Source: Burkholderiales bacterium (GTDB taxonomy: Bacteria > Pseudomonadota > Gammaproteobacteria > Burkholderiales > Ga0077523). Taken from it: 64,000 bases of DNA. The stretch is taken from NCBI GenBank assembly GCA_019745565.1, contig JAIESW010000010.1:1-64000 (forward strand), read 5' to 3'. Positions 28,604 to 38,327 of this stretch are shown in pieces. Made by a program: the position numbers and the translations under genes. Numbering within the stretch: the first letter of the stretch is position 1; each line of letters starts with the position of its first letter. The notes below the pieces were generated by a model. That model ran no database searches, was not told the origin of the DNA, and worked only from the letters and a program-made list of their open reading frames with translations.

Positions 28604-29191
28604 TTATAGCCGTCGGGTTGGCCCCGGCTCGTCGCCGAAGGCGAGCACCGAGTCCAGGTACTGCTCGAACTCGGCGAAACCGTGGTCCGAGCCCTGCACC
28701 ACGAGCTGCCGGGCACCAGCGTATTTCGCCGCTGCGATCCGGTAGTCGAGCACCTCGTCGCCGGTGGTCACCATCAGGTAGTAGCGCTCGAGCCGGGTCG
28801 GTGTCGGGACGTGATAAGTCGACATCTGGGTCAAGTGGTCGCGTGTGAGCTCGTAGGCTGCCCCGGTGTAGAGGTTGCGCTGCGGGCCGAGATAGGCCTC
28901 GAGGCCCACGTGCGGGTCGATGGCGGGGTTCACCAGCACCGCCCGGCAGCCGTGATGCTCCGCGAGCCAGGTAGCGTAGAAACCACCGAGGGAACTGCCG
29001 ACCAGCGTGACCGATGATGGATCATGACCGTCGATCAACGCCTCGAGCTGGTGCATGGCTTCGCGCGGCCAATGGGACAGCGCGGGACAGGCGAACTCGT
29101 CTCCGCGGCCCAGGGCGGTGAGTCGCGCGTGCAGTTGCTGCGCCTTGATCGAGGCCGGGGCGCTGTTGAAGCCGTGGATATAGATGTACAT
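28604..29191 (-). CDS. YqiA-like alpha/beta hydrolase (UPF0227 esterase)
   Basis: A 195-residue serine esterase. It starts MYIYIHGFNSAP, with the oxyanion HGF, and the nucleophile elbow is VGSSLGGFYATWLAE (Ser in GSSLG). The acid residue is probably Asp in TTGDEVLDY, and the His lies in VVQGSDHGFAEFEQYL. This matches the YqiA family, whose E. coli member has thioesterase or esterase activity on acyl substrates. It lies 30 bases upstream of rnb on the same strand. Assignment to the YqiA family is by motif order and length. Confidence 0.9.
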   Translation of the reverse strand: MYIYIHGFNSAPASIKAQQLHARLTALGRGDEFACPALSHWPREAMHQLEALIDGHDPSSVTLVGSSLGGFYATWLAEHHGCRAVLVNPAIDPHVGLEAYLGPQRNLYTGAAYELTRDHLTQMSTYHVPTPTRLERYYLMVTTGDEVLDYRIAAAKYAGARQLVVQGSDHGFAEFEQYLDSVLAFGDEPGPTRRL

Positions 29192-29308
29192 GTCTGAGAA
29201 GGCACTGATGACTCTGAAGCGCTCAGCGCGGAGAGCTTCTGATCGGTGCATGGAAGCGGGTTTGCTTACCCTATCATCCCCGACGCTCACCATGATCGAG
29301 ACTTTCCC

Positions 29309-30649
29309 ATGCCGACTCGCCGCGACTTCCTCACCGGTGCCGCCGCCGCCGTGACCCTGCCCATGATGCCCAGCGCCCACGCCGAAACCAACGAACGTCC
29401 CGAGATCGCAGCGCTGGCCGCGGGCCACATCGGCCAGTACCAGGGCGGGGTCTACCTCCTGCCGGCCACCACCGAGACGGTGCAATGGGGCTGGTTCGAC
29501 AACAGCGAGGAACCGCGCGCCCGCATCCGCTCGGGCGACACGCTGGTCATGGAGACCATGATGGCTTCCATGAACCAGGTGCTGCCGGGCGTCCCGGTGG
29601 ACGAGATCACGCGCCTGCGCGTGGCCCACCCGGGTCGCGGCCCCCACACCATCACGGGGCCGGTTTTCGTCGAGGGTGCCATGCCCGGCGACGTGCTGAA
29701 GATTCGCATGAACCGGATCGTCCCGCGCGCCTATGGCGCCAACTGGAATCTGCCGGGCGAACTGAAGCTGGGTCAGTTCCCGGACGTCTTCCGCCAGCCC
29801 CAGGTGAAGTACTTCTTCTTCGACATGCACCGCGGGGTGACCGAGTTCCTGCCGGGCATCGAACTGCCGGTGCGACCGTTCCCCGGTATCGTCGGCGTGG
29901 CCCGCGCCGAAAGCGGCAAGTTCAGCACCGTTCCGCCCGGGCCGTTCGGCGGCAACATGGACGTGCGCGAGCTGGTGGAGGGCACGACGCTGTATCTGCC
30001 CGTGTTCGTGGATGGGGCGTTGCTGTGGTCGGGCGACTCGCACGCAGCCCAGGGCAACGGCGAGATCAACCTGACCGCGATCGAGACCGCCTTCAACGAA
30101 CTCAACATGACCATCGAGGTGGTCAGGGGCCACCCCATCGCCTGGCCGCGGATCGAGACGCCGACCCACTGGATCACCGTGGGCTACGACCGCGATCTCG
30201 ACAAGGCCCTCGACGTGCTCGAGGAAGAAACGCTCAAGTTCCTGTCCGAGGCCCGAGGCCTCAGCACAACCGCGGCGCGCAAGTTCATGGCGAGCCACGG
30301 CGACTGCCGCGTGTCGGAAGTGGTGAACCAGGTGAAAGGCGTGTACTGCATGCTGCCCAAGCGGCCGGGCAAGCCGCTACCCGATCGCCCCACGCAGGAG
30401 ACGCGGACCAGCTTCATCACCCATGTGACCGATCGCAGCCTGCAGACCGCGATGAACGACGCGGCGATGCAGATGATCGTGGCATTGCAGGAGCGCAAGC
30501 GGCTGAGCGCGCTCGACGCTTATTCGCTGGCGAGCCTGGCGATGGATGCGCGGATCGGTCGCGTGGAGCCGGGAGCACGGAGCATCCATTGCCTGCTGCC
30601 GAAGAAGCTGTGGGTGCCGGGGAAAGGCGAGACGAAAACCAAAGCGTGA
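29309..30649 (+). CDS. Acetamidase/formamidase-family protein with Tat signal
   Basis: A 446-residue member of the FmdA/AmdA amidase family, zinc-type hydrolases of short amides. The N-terminus MPTRRDFLTGAAAAVTL is a twin-arginine signal with cleavage near AHAETN, so the protein is probably exported folded to the periplasm. Family blocks seen are SGDTLVMETM, GPHTITGPVFVEGAMPGDVL, and DGALLWSGDSHAAQGNGEINLTAIE, the latter containing the GDxHAxQG metal-site motif. Cytoplasmic FmdA proteins lack a signal, so export is unusual. The last codons fall in a dispersed repeat shared with 40465-40483. The substrate is not determinable. Confidence 0.88.
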   Translation: MPTRRDFLTGAAAAVTLPMMPSAHAETNERPEIAALAAGHIGQYQGGVYLLPATTETVQWGWFDNSEEPRARIRSGDTLVMETMMASMNQVLPGVPVDEITRLRVAHPGRGPHTITGPVFVEGAMPGDVLKIRMNRIVPRAYGANWNLPGELKLGQFPDVFRQPQVKYFFFDMHRGVTEFLPGIELPVRPFPGIVGVARAESGKFSTVPPGPFGGNMDVRELVEGTTLYLPVFVDGALLWSGDSHAAQGNGEINLTAIETAFNELNMTIEVVRGHPIAWPRIETPTHWITVGYDRDLDKALDVLEEETLKFLSEARGLSTTAARKFMASHGDCRVSEVVNQVKGVYCMLPKRPGKPLPDRPTQETRTSFITHVTDRSLQTAMNDAAMQMIVALQERKRLSALDAYSLASLAMDARIGRVEPGARSIHCLLPKKLWVPGKGETKTKA

Positions 30650-30678
30650 AACACGAAGGCGTTTGTCTCTACATCGCC

Positions 30679-31260
30679 TCAAACCGCGAACGGCGCCACC
30701 CCGATCCACCACGCGTGCAGCCAGAACGCGAACAGCGCCCACGCCGCCGCGCCCACGGCCACGGCGATGGCCGTCGCGCCGCCCTGCCCCGGCGGATAGG
30801 TCTTGCCCTCCGCGCGGTCCCGCTGTCGCATGGACTTGAACGCCAGCACGGCCCAGACGAGGAAAGCGCCGAACAGCACGATGTCGGCCAGCGCCCCGTT
30901 GGCGAGCAGGTGCGCCAACGCCCACACCTTCACGCCCGCTACCATCGGGTGATGTACCTTCGCCTTGATGGCGTTGCGCGGTACATAGGCGGCCGCGAGC
31001 AGCACGAACGCCAGCAGCGTCAGCAGCGCGGCCACGTGGCGGGTCCAGATCGGTGGCACCCAGATCGGTATCGGTTGCGCCCGCGCCATGCCGTAGCCCC
31101 ACACGATCAGCACGAAGCCGACGGCGGACACGACCGAGTAGAGACCCTTCCACGCGACCTCGCCCAGCTTGGCGCGCTGCCGGGTGCGCCAGTCGTCCGC
31201 AAAGATGCGAACGGAATGCATGCCGAGGAACAGGACGAGACCTAGGATCAACGGGATCAT
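30679..31260 (-). CDS. NnrU family membrane protein
   Basis: A 193-residue integral membrane protein with about five to six hydrophobic segments. The N-terminus LGLVLFLGMHSVRIFADDWR and the later VHHPMVAGVKVWALAHLLANG block are the NnrU signatures (also shared with the distantly related isoprenylcysteine methyltransferase fold). NnrU is linked to denitrification and nitric oxide handling in alphaproteobacteria, but related proteins such as NnuR/15-cis-zeta-carotene isomerase show the fold has other roles. No nitrogen-oxide genes lie nearby, so the process is not fixed here. Confidence 0.88.
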   Translation of the reverse strand: MIPLILGLVLFLGMHSVRIFADDWRTRQRAKLGEVAWKGLYSVVSAVGFVLIVWGYGMARAQPIPIWVPPIWTRHVAALLTLLAFVLLAAAYVPRNAIKAKVHHPMVAGVKVWALAHLLANGALADIVLFGAFLVWAVLAFKSMRQRDRAEGKTYPPGQGGATAIAVAVGAAAWALFAFWLHAWWIGVAPFAV

Positions 31261-31332
31261 GGGGCACCTGTCTGGGTGAGAAGCCGCACTGCGAGCGTAC
31301 TACGGTGGTACGCGAACCGGAACGTGTTGCGA

Positions 31333-32178
31333 TCAGAGCGTGATCGTGCCGCGTCCGATGTCCAACACGCGACCGCTCACCCGGATGATCCGATCGGCAT
31401 CCACGCTGAGTCCGAGGCGGCAGGCGCGGCCGAGATGATCGCCTTGATGCACCGTGCGGCGCACCGGCAACGCACGCTGCGTCGCGATCAACCAGCCGCC
31501 GAGATTGGCACACGCCGAACCGGTGCCCGAATCCTCCATGATCACGCCCGGCTGCTTCTCGAAGAAGAAGCGGGTGGCGAACGACCCGTCGTGACGTTCG
31601 AACCAGACGTAGATCTTCACCATCCCGCTGTGATTGGCCCAGCGCTTGGCGAGCTCCGGCACGGGCACCGCGCGACGCACCGCGTCCTCCGACGCCAGCG
31701 GCACCAGCAACTGCTCCATGCCGGTGTTGATCCACAGCGGCGCTTCACCGATGTCGCCCGCATCGAGGCCCAGCATTCGAGCGAGGTCCTGCCGCGCTGC
31801 CTCGGGCGCTCGCCACTTGGGAGCATTCGCCTGCAGCGTGAACGAGTCGCCGGCTCGCTCGACCGGAATGACGCCGGCCTGCATGTCCAGCGCGAGCCGG
31901 TCACCGGTACGCTTCAGCTCGCGCACCACGGCGGCAGTCCCCAGCGTCGGATGCCCCGCGAACGGCAGCTCGCCGTTGGGCGTGAAAATGCGCACGCCGG
32001 CATCGGCTCGCGCGGAGGGCAGCACGAACGTGGTCTCCGACAGGTTGAACTGGAGCGCGAGCGCCAGCATGTCCGCGTCGGTCAGGCCGCGCCCGTCTTC
32101 GAACACGCACAACGGATTGCCCGACAGCGTGGAATCGTGCGCGAAGACGTTGACCAGCCGGTAGGTGTATTCAGCCAC
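31333..32178 (-). CDS. PhzF family isomerase/epimerase-like protein
   Basis: A 281-residue protein with the two-lobed diaminopimelate-epimerase fold. The catalytic Glu is in QFNLSETTFVLPS. GHPTLGTAAVV and the second-lobe GSACANLGGWL mark the PhzF family. True PhzF isomerises a phenazine precursor, but most family members outside phenazine clusters are of unknown function, and no phz genes are nearby. The start MAEYTYRLVNVFA is canonical. It is followed by a tandem repeat and lies upstream of mpl in divergent order from neither, both being on the minus strand. Confidence 0.9.
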   Translation of the reverse strand: MAEYTYRLVNVFAHDSTLSGNPLCVFEDGRGLTDADMLALALQFNLSETTFVLPSARADAGVRIFTPNGELPFAGHPTLGTAAVVRELKRTGDRLALDMQAGVIPVERAGDSFTLQANAPKWRAPEAARQDLARMLGLDAGDIGEAPLWINTGMEQLLVPLASEDAVRRAVPVPELAKRWANHSGMVKIYVWFERHDGSFATRFFFEKQPGVIMEDSGTGSACANLGGWLIATQRALPVRRTVHQGDHLGRACRLGLSVDADRIIRVSGRVLDIGRGTITL

Positions 32179-32184
32179 AGCTCG

Positions 32185-32331
32185 CGCCGGGCCGCCCCAA
32201 GCGAGCTGGCCCCCATGGGGGGAGGGGCCGAAGGCCCATCCGGGGGGGTGTCACCTTGCACGCGCCGGGCCGCCCCAAGCGAGCTGGCCCCCTTGGGGGG
32301 AAGGGCCGAAGGCCCATCGGGGGGGTCGTCA
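32185..32331. repeat. Tandem pair of the dispersed GC-rich intergenic repeat
   Basis: Two direct copies of about 68 bases sit side by side in the gap between mpl and the PhzF-like gene. Each contains CGCGCCGGGCCGCCCCAAG, then CGAGCTGGCCCCC, a G-run and GGGCCGAAGGCCCATC. They differ by a few bases. Other copies lie at 3471-3536, 61587-61640 (inverted) and, degraded, at 2681-2737. GCCGAAGGC and the C-run/G-run are both small palindromes. I take this to be a lineage-specific repeat family rather than a gene. Confidence 0.85.
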
Positions 32332-32333
32332 TC

Positions 32334-33677
32334 TCACCCCAGGCGTTCGAGCAGCTTACCGTGGATGCCGCCGAAACCGCCGTTGCTCATGATCAGCACG
32401 TGGTCCCCGGCCTTCGCTTCCGTAGCAATCGCCTCGACCAGTTGCCCGAGATTCTCGAAGGTCTGCGCCTTCGCGCCCAGCGGCTTCAAAACCTCGGCGG
32501 CATCCCATCCCAGGCCGCCGGCATAGCAGAACACCTTCTCGGCGTCGGCCAGGCTGCCGGGCAACTGCGCCTTCATGACACCCAGCTTCATCGTGTTGGA
32601 GCGGGGTTCGAGCACGGCGAGGATGCGGGCCTTGCCCACCTTGCGCCGCAGACCGGCGATGGTGGTCTCGACGGCGGTCGGATGGTGAGCGAAATCGTCG
32701 TAGACGGTGACGCCGCCGACCACGCCACGCACCTCCATGCGCCGCTTCACGCCCTTGAAGGCGCCGAGCGCTTCGATGGCGACCTCGACCGGCACACCCA
32801 CGTGGCGTGCGGCAGCGATCGTCGCGAGTGCGTTCATGCGGTTGTGGGCTCCGAGCTGATCCCAGCGCACACGACCGAGCCGGGTTCCGGCATGCAGCAC
32901 GTCGAACGCACCATCGGCGTCGGGAGCCGCCGCCTGCCAGCCGCCATCCACGCCGAAGCGTTCGACCGGGGTCCAGCAGCCGCGCGCCAGCACGCGGTCC
33001 ATGCTCTCCTCCATACCGTTCGCGACGATCAGGCCGTTGCCGGGAACGGTGCGCACGAGGTGGTGGAACTGGGTCTCGATGGCCGCGAGATCGGGAAAGA
33101 TGTCCGCGTGATCGAACTCGAGATTGTTGAGGATCGCGGTGCGCGGGCGGTAGTGGACGAACTTCGAGCGCTTGTCGAAGAATGCGGTGTCGTATTCGTC
33201 GGCCTCGATCACGAAGAACGGATCGTCGGTCGTGCGCGCCGACAGACCGAAATCGAGCGGTACCCCACCGATCAGAAAGCCGGGATTCAGCTTCGCGTAC
33301 TCGAGAACCCACGCGAGCATCGACGTCGTCGTGGTCTTGCCATGGGTGCCGGCCACGGCGAGCACCCATTTGCTGCGCAGGACGGTCTCGGCCAGCCATT
33401 GCGGCCCGGAGACGTAGGCCAACCCGCGGTCGAGGATCTCCTCCATCAGCGGATTGCCGCGCGAGACCACGTTGCCGATCACGAACAGGTCACAGCCGAT
33501 GTCGGCCTGCTCGGGACCGAAGCCTTCGGTGAGCTCGATGCCCTGGGCCTCGAGCTGGGTGCTCATCGGCGGATAGACGTTGGCATCGCAGCCCGTCACG
33601 CGGTGGCCGGCCTGTTTCGCGATCACCGCGATGCCGCCCATGAAGGTGCCGCAGATGCCGAGGATGTGGATGTGCAT
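32334..33677 (-). CDS. mpl: UDP-N-acetylmuramate:L-alanyl-gamma-D-glutamyl-meso-diaminopimelate ligase
   Basis: Peptidoglycan recycling ligase that joins a recovered tripeptide to UDP-MurNAc in the cytoplasm. The 447-residue protein opens with MHIHILGICGTFMGGIAVIAK, the Mpl-specific N-terminal Rossmann motif. ATP-binding GTHGKTTTTSM, the VIEADEYDTAFFDKRSKFVHY metal/substrate block, NNLEFDHADIFPD and DDFAHHPTAVETTI are also present. These distinguish Mpl from MurC. It complements mtgA and AroE-region envelope genes elsewhere in the window. Confidence 0.96.
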   Translation of the reverse strand: MHIHILGICGTFMGGIAVIAKQAGHRVTGCDANVYPPMSTQLEAQGIELTEGFGPEQADIGCDLFVIGNVVSRGNPLMEEILDRGLAYVSGPQWLAETVLRSKWVLAVAGTHGKTTTTSMLAWVLEYAKLNPGFLIGGVPLDFGLSARTTDDPFFVIEADEYDTAFFDKRSKFVHYRPRTAILNNLEFDHADIFPDLAAIETQFHHLVRTVPGNGLIVANGMEESMDRVLARGCWTPVERFGVDGGWQAAAPDADGAFDVLHAGTRLGRVRWDQLGAHNRMNALATIAAARHVGVPVEVAIEALGAFKGVKRRMEVRGVVGGVTVYDDFAHHPTAVETTIAGLRRKVGKARILAVLEPRSNTMKLGVMKAQLPGSLADAEKVFCYAGGLGWDAAEVLKPLGAKAQTFENLGQLVEAIATEAKAGDHVLIMSNGGFGGIHGKLLERLG

Positions 33678-33732
33678 CGATCAGGAAGCGCCGGAGGCGC
33701 CGTCAGTTCGGGTCGATCCGCATCATAGCGTC

Positions 33733-34433
<701 letters not shown>

Positions 34434-34437
<4 letters not shown>

Positions 34438-35180
34438 GCGGCGCGGCCCAGGTACACCTGCTTTACCCGCGCGTCGGTCGCGATCTCCTGCGGCGTGCCT
34501 TCGGTCAGGACCGTACCCGCCACCAGCACGGTGATGCGCCGCGCGAAACGGAAGACGAGATCCATGTCGTGTTCGATGAACAGCACGGTCAAGTCTCCGG
34601 GCAGACCCGCGATCGCTTCGAACAGCGCGACGCTCTCGCGCCGCGGCACGCCGGCCGCGGGCTCGTCGAGCAGCAGGATGCGGGGCCTGCACGCGAGCGC
34701 CAGCGCGATCTCCAGCAGGCGTTGCTCGCCGTAGGCGAGATCGCGCGTCCGTGTGGCCTCCGCTCCCTCCAGCTTCAACAGCCGCAGGATCGCGCGCGCC
34801 GACTCGATCTCGGTCCTCCGCGCTTCCAGTGCACGCCAGGCATCCAGCGCCGCGCCGGTACGCTGGCAGGCGGCGAGCAGCACCGATTCCAGCACCGTGA
34901 GCTCGGGGAACAGGTTGTTGATCTGGAACGTCCGCGCGAGGCCGCGCCGCACTCTGTGCTCGGGCCGCAGCGCGGTCACGCGCTCGTCCCCCAGATACAC
35001 CTCGCCGGCGCTCGGCCGTACGGTTCCGGTCAGCGCGTTGATGAGCGTGGTTTTGCCGGCACCGTTGGGTCCGATGAGGGCGTGTCGGGCGCCACGCGGC
35101 AGCGCCAGCGAGATGCCGTCCAGTGCCTGGAAGTCGCCGTAGCGCTTGCTTAAGGCTTCGGTGCGGAGGACGGCGTTCAC
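34434..35180 (-). CDS. Second Liv-type ABC transporter ATP-binding protein (LivG type)
   Basis: ATPase of the second importer, 248 residues. Walker A is GPNGAGKTTLINAL, ARTFQINNLFPELTV follows the Q-loop, the signature region is LAYGEQRLLEIALAL, and Walker B is ILLLDEPAAGVPRRE. The H-loop is LFIEHDMDL. The usual LivG signature Ser/Gly positions are slightly altered (AYGEQ), as in many LivG proteins. The start is a GTG at 35180 overlapping the permease stop as GTGA. Confidence 0.93.
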
Positions 35181-36142
35181 GATGCCGTCACCGTGACGGG
35201 TCGCCGGCGCCGCAGCGTAAGCAGGCGACGACCCGCGCCGAGTATGCCGTCGCGCCCCACGAGCACGATCGCGATCAGGCACACCCCAAGCCAGAACTGC
35301 CAGTACACCGGATCGAGCGACGACAGGACGTGATGCGCGATCATGAAGACGGCAGCCCCGATGAATCCGCCATAGAGCAGCCCGGCGCCCCCGACGATCA
35401 GCATGACCAGCAGTTCGGCGGAGCGACCGAACGACAGGACATCGAGCCCGACGAACTGCGTGGTCTGCGTGAGCAGCGCACCGGCCACCCCGGCGTAGGC
35501 GGCCGCAAACGTGTAGATCGCCGCGAGGTGCAGATCGACCCGGCAACCGATGGCGCGCATGCGCCCGGGATTGGCGCGAATGCCGCGCAGGCTCAGGCCG
35601 TACGGCGATCGGACCAGCCGTCGCGCCGCCAGGAACAGGACGAACACGACCACGAGGACGTAGCCGTAGGCCGTGCGGCCGTAGATGTCGAACCGCAGTG
35701 CGCCCAGCAGCGGCTGCATCTCCACGCCCTGCAACCCGTCCACACCGCCCGTGATCGTGCCGAGCCGGTTGGCGAGTTCGAACAGCAGCAATCCCAGACC
35801 CGTGGTGATCATCAGCCGGGTGAGGTCGGTGCCGCGCACCACCAGCGGACTGGTGACGAACCCCACGAGAGCGGCGACGAGACCGGCCACCATCAGGCCG
35901 GAGATGGGTTCGCCCCAGCCGTGCGCCGCGAGCAATCCGGCCGTGTAGGCGCCGACGCCGAAGTAGGCGGCGTGACCCAGCGACAGGATGCCCGCGTAGC
36001 CGAGCACGAGGTCGTAGGAGAGCGCGAACAGTCCCGCGATCAGCACCTGGCTCGCGAGCGGCAGCTTGCCCGGCCACAGCACGTAACCGGCAACGAGCAC
36101 GAGCCAGAATGCGACCTCCAGCCAACGGAACGTCGATCTCAC
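35177..36142 (-). CDS. Second Liv-type ABC transporter permease (LivM type)
   Basis: Inner-membrane permease of the second importer, 321 residues. It starts at a GTG at 36142 that overlaps the preceding permease stop as GTGA. Signature segments are LFALSYDLVLGYAGILSLGHAAYFGVGAY and the EAA-like loop GLSLRGIRANPGRMRAIGC, then GGAGLLYGGFIGAAVF near the C-terminus. About eight to ten hydrophobic segments are apparent. In-frame codons beyond 36142 lie within the neighbouring permease and are not coding. Confidence 0.92.
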   Translation of the reverse strand: MRSTFRWLEVAFWLVLVAGYVLWPGKLPLASQVLIAGLFALSYDLVLGYAGILSLGHAAYFGVGAYTAGLLAAHGWGEPISGLMVAGLVAALVGFVTSPLVVRGTDLTRLMITTGLGLLLFELANRLGTITGGVDGLQGVEMQPLLGALRFDIYGRTAYGYVLVVVFVLFLAARRLVRSPYGLSLRGIRANPGRMRAIGCRVDLHLAAIYTFAAAYAGVAGALLTQTTQFVGLDVLSFGRSAELLVMLIVGGAGLLYGGFIGAAVFMIAHHVLSSLDPVYWQFWLGVCLIAIVLVGRDGILGAGRRLLTLRRRRPVTVTAS

Positions 36143-36999
36143 GCGCGCGCCACCAGGCCCTGCGGCCGCGCAATCAGCAATAGCACCATGATCGCGTACA
36201 GGATGAACGCACCCACCTGCGGCAGGTAGTACTTGCCGGCGACGTCGGCGACACCCAGCAGCAATGCCGCCAGCAGCGGGCCCTTCAGGCTGCCAGTCCC
36301 GCCCACCGCCACCACGAGCAGGAAGTAGACGATGTACTTGAGCGGAAACGTCGGATCGAGACCGAGGACTTCGATGCCCAGTGCGCCTCCAAGCCCTGCA
36401 AGCCCGCAGCCGACGGCGAACGTGAGCTGGAATACCAGGGATACACGGATACCGAGCGCCTCGGCCACACGCGCGTCGTCCACCGATGCGCGCACCGCGG
36501 CGCCGAACCGTGTCCGTTCCAGCACGACCGTCAGCGCGAAGGCCAGCACAGCGCCCACCGCCAGCAGGAAGCAGCGATAGACGTTGAGATCCACCCCCAC
36601 CAGCGTCCATTGCCCGGACAGGATCGGAGGCAATCGGAGCGGTTGTTGCTGCGACCCGAACAGCCAGGTGGCGATCGCGATCGCCACGAAGACGAGGCCG
36701 ATGGTGAGCAGAACCTGATCGAGGTGGCTGCGGCGGTAGAAATGCCGATACAGCAGCCGCTCCAGTACCACACCCGCCACGGCCGACGCGAAGAACGCCA
36801 GCAGCAAGGCCCCGAGGAACGGGACACCCCAGCGCTGCATCAGCACCACGCATACGTAGCCGCCCAGCATGGCGAATGCGCCGTGGGCCAGATTGACGAA
36901 GTTCATCAGCCCGAGCGTCACCGACAGACCGACGCTCATCAGGAACAGCAGCATCCCGTAGGCGAGGCCGTCGAACAGAACTCCCAGCAGACTCGCCAT
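36139..36999 (-). CDS. Second Liv-type ABC transporter permease (LivH type)
   Basis: Inner-membrane permease of the second importer, 286 residues, the normal length without the insertion seen in the first LivH. It begins MASLLGVLFDGLAYGMLLFLMSVGLSVTLGLMNFVNLAHGAF, the LivH N-terminal signature, and has the FGAAVRASVDDARVAEALGI EAA-like loop. It is 31 bases after the substrate-binding protein and overlaps the LivM-type gene by GTGA. Confidence 0.93.
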   Translation of the reverse strand: MASLLGVLFDGLAYGMLLFLMSVGLSVTLGLMNFVNLAHGAFAMLGGYVCVVLMQRWGVPFLGALLLAFFASAVAGVVLERLLYRHFYRRSHLDQVLLTIGLVFVAIAIATWLFGSQQQPLRLPPILSGQWTLVGVDLNVYRCFLLAVGAVLAFALTVVLERTRFGAAVRASVDDARVAEALGIRVSLVFQLTFAVGCGLAGLGGALGIEVLGLDPTFPLKYIVYFLLVVAVGGTGSLKGPLLAALLLGVADVAGKYYLPQVGAFILYAIMVLLLIARPQGLVARA

Positions 37000-37030
37000 C
37001 AGGCCGTCGGGCGTGCGGTCGCGGGCACCA

Positions 37031-38203
37031 CTACTTGCCGGGATCCTTCACGTTGGGGATCTGCTCGAACTCCACGTTGTAGATGCGGCCACCGCGCTTC
37101 TGCACGCGGCGCACATACACGGTCTGCACCACGTCGCGGGTCTCCGGATCGATCATGATGGGACCGCGCGGGCTGTCGATCTTGAGACCTTTCAACGCCG
37201 CGAGCACACGATCCCCGTCGATGGGGCCGCTGCCGTTGCGGCGGATCGCCTCGTAGATGGCGGCCATGCCGTCCCAGGCACCGACAGCCATGAAGTTCGG
37301 CTTGAAATCCGGCCCCGCTACGTCCGCGAACGCCTTCAGGAAGGTGCGGTTCTGTGCGCTGTCGTGCGCCGCGGAATAGTGATGGGTGGTCACCACGCCG
37401 AGCGGCGTCTCGCCCATGGCTTCGAGTTGACCGTCCTCGGTGACGTCGCCGGTGGCGATCACCCGGATGCCGGCCTTGTCGAGCTCGCGCTCCGCGAAGC
37501 CCTTCATGAAGGCCACCGGCTGTTCGCCCACCGGCAGGAAGATGAACACCGCCTGGGGGCGCGCGTCCTTGATGCGCTGCAGATACGGCGCGAATTCGAC
37601 GTTGCGCAGCGGTGTGCGCACCTCGCCCACGATCTCGCCGCCGCCGGCGATGAACGTCTTCTTGAAGGCGGTCTCGGCGTCGATCCCCGGGCCGTAGTCG
37701 GCCACCAGCGTGTAGACCTTGCCGATGCCGTTCTTCGCGGCCCACGTACCGAGCGGGGCAGCAACCTGCGCCAGCGTGAAGGACACGCGCGCGATGTAGG
37801 GCGATTTCTGCGTGATCACCGACGTCGCGGCGTTCATCACGATCATCGGCTTCTTCGTTTCGGTGGCGAGCGGCGCCACCGCCAGCGCGTTCGGCGTCAG
37901 ACCGAAGCCCGCGAGGAAGTCCACCTTGTCGTTGACCAGCAGTTCCTGCGCGAGACGCTTCGCCACCTCGGGCGCCGGACCGGTGGAATCGCGGACGATC
38001 AACTCCACCTTGCGGCCGCCGACGGTCTCACCGAAAACCTTCTGGTACGCCTTCGCGCCGTTCACCATCTGCCGGCCGGTCTCGGCGAAGGGCCCGCTCA
38101 TCTCGGCGATCATGCCGACCCTGACCACGTCCTGCGCCGCAGCGCCGGCGGAAACGATCGCTGCGACAGCGAACGACAGCGCGCCCCACAGTCTTCCCGA
38201 CAT
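37031..38203 (-). CDS. Second Liv-type ABC transporter substrate-binding protein
   Basis: Periplasmic binding protein of the second importer, 390 residues. It has an ordinary Sec signal peptide ending in AGAAAQ rather than a lipobox. A strong AGGAGGAGAG ribosome site precedes the ATG at 38203, and an AATAAT-like -10 lies near 38258-38263. Type I periplasmic-binding features are VRVGMIAEMSGPFAETGRQ, FLAGFGLTPNALAVAPLA, and TLVADYGPGIDAE. Divergence from the first LivK suggests a different ligand, perhaps an aromatic or amide compound; the sequence does not fix it. It leads the operon with the four genes downstream. Confidence 0.92.
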   Translation of the reverse strand: MSGRLWGALSFAVAAIVSAGAAAQDVVRVGMIAEMSGPFAETGRQMVNGAKAYQKVFGETVGGRKVELIVRDSTGPAPEVAKRLAQELLVNDKVDFLAGFGLTPNALAVAPLATETKKPMIVMNAATSVITQKSPYIARVSFTLAQVAAPLGTWAAKNGIGKVYTLVADYGPGIDAETAFKKTFIAGGGEIVGEVRTPLRNVEFAPYLQRIKDARPQAVFIFLPVGEQPVAFMKGFAERELDKAGIRVIATGDVTEDGQLEAMGETPLGVVTTHHYSAAHDSAQNRTFLKAFADVAGPDFKPNFMAVGAWDGMAAIYEAIRRNGSGPIDGDRVLAALKGLKIDSPRGPIMIDPETRDVVQTVYVRRVQKRGGRIYNVEFEQIPNVKDPGK

Positions 38204-38327
38204 GAACGCTCTCCTCCTCGACGCCGGCGCTCGTGGTCGCCGGATTGGTGTCGAGCGATTATTGCACGCACACCGGTGGCGACCGTGAAGTTGCGAGAGA
38301 ATGCAGCGCCATCTTCGGGGGACCGTC

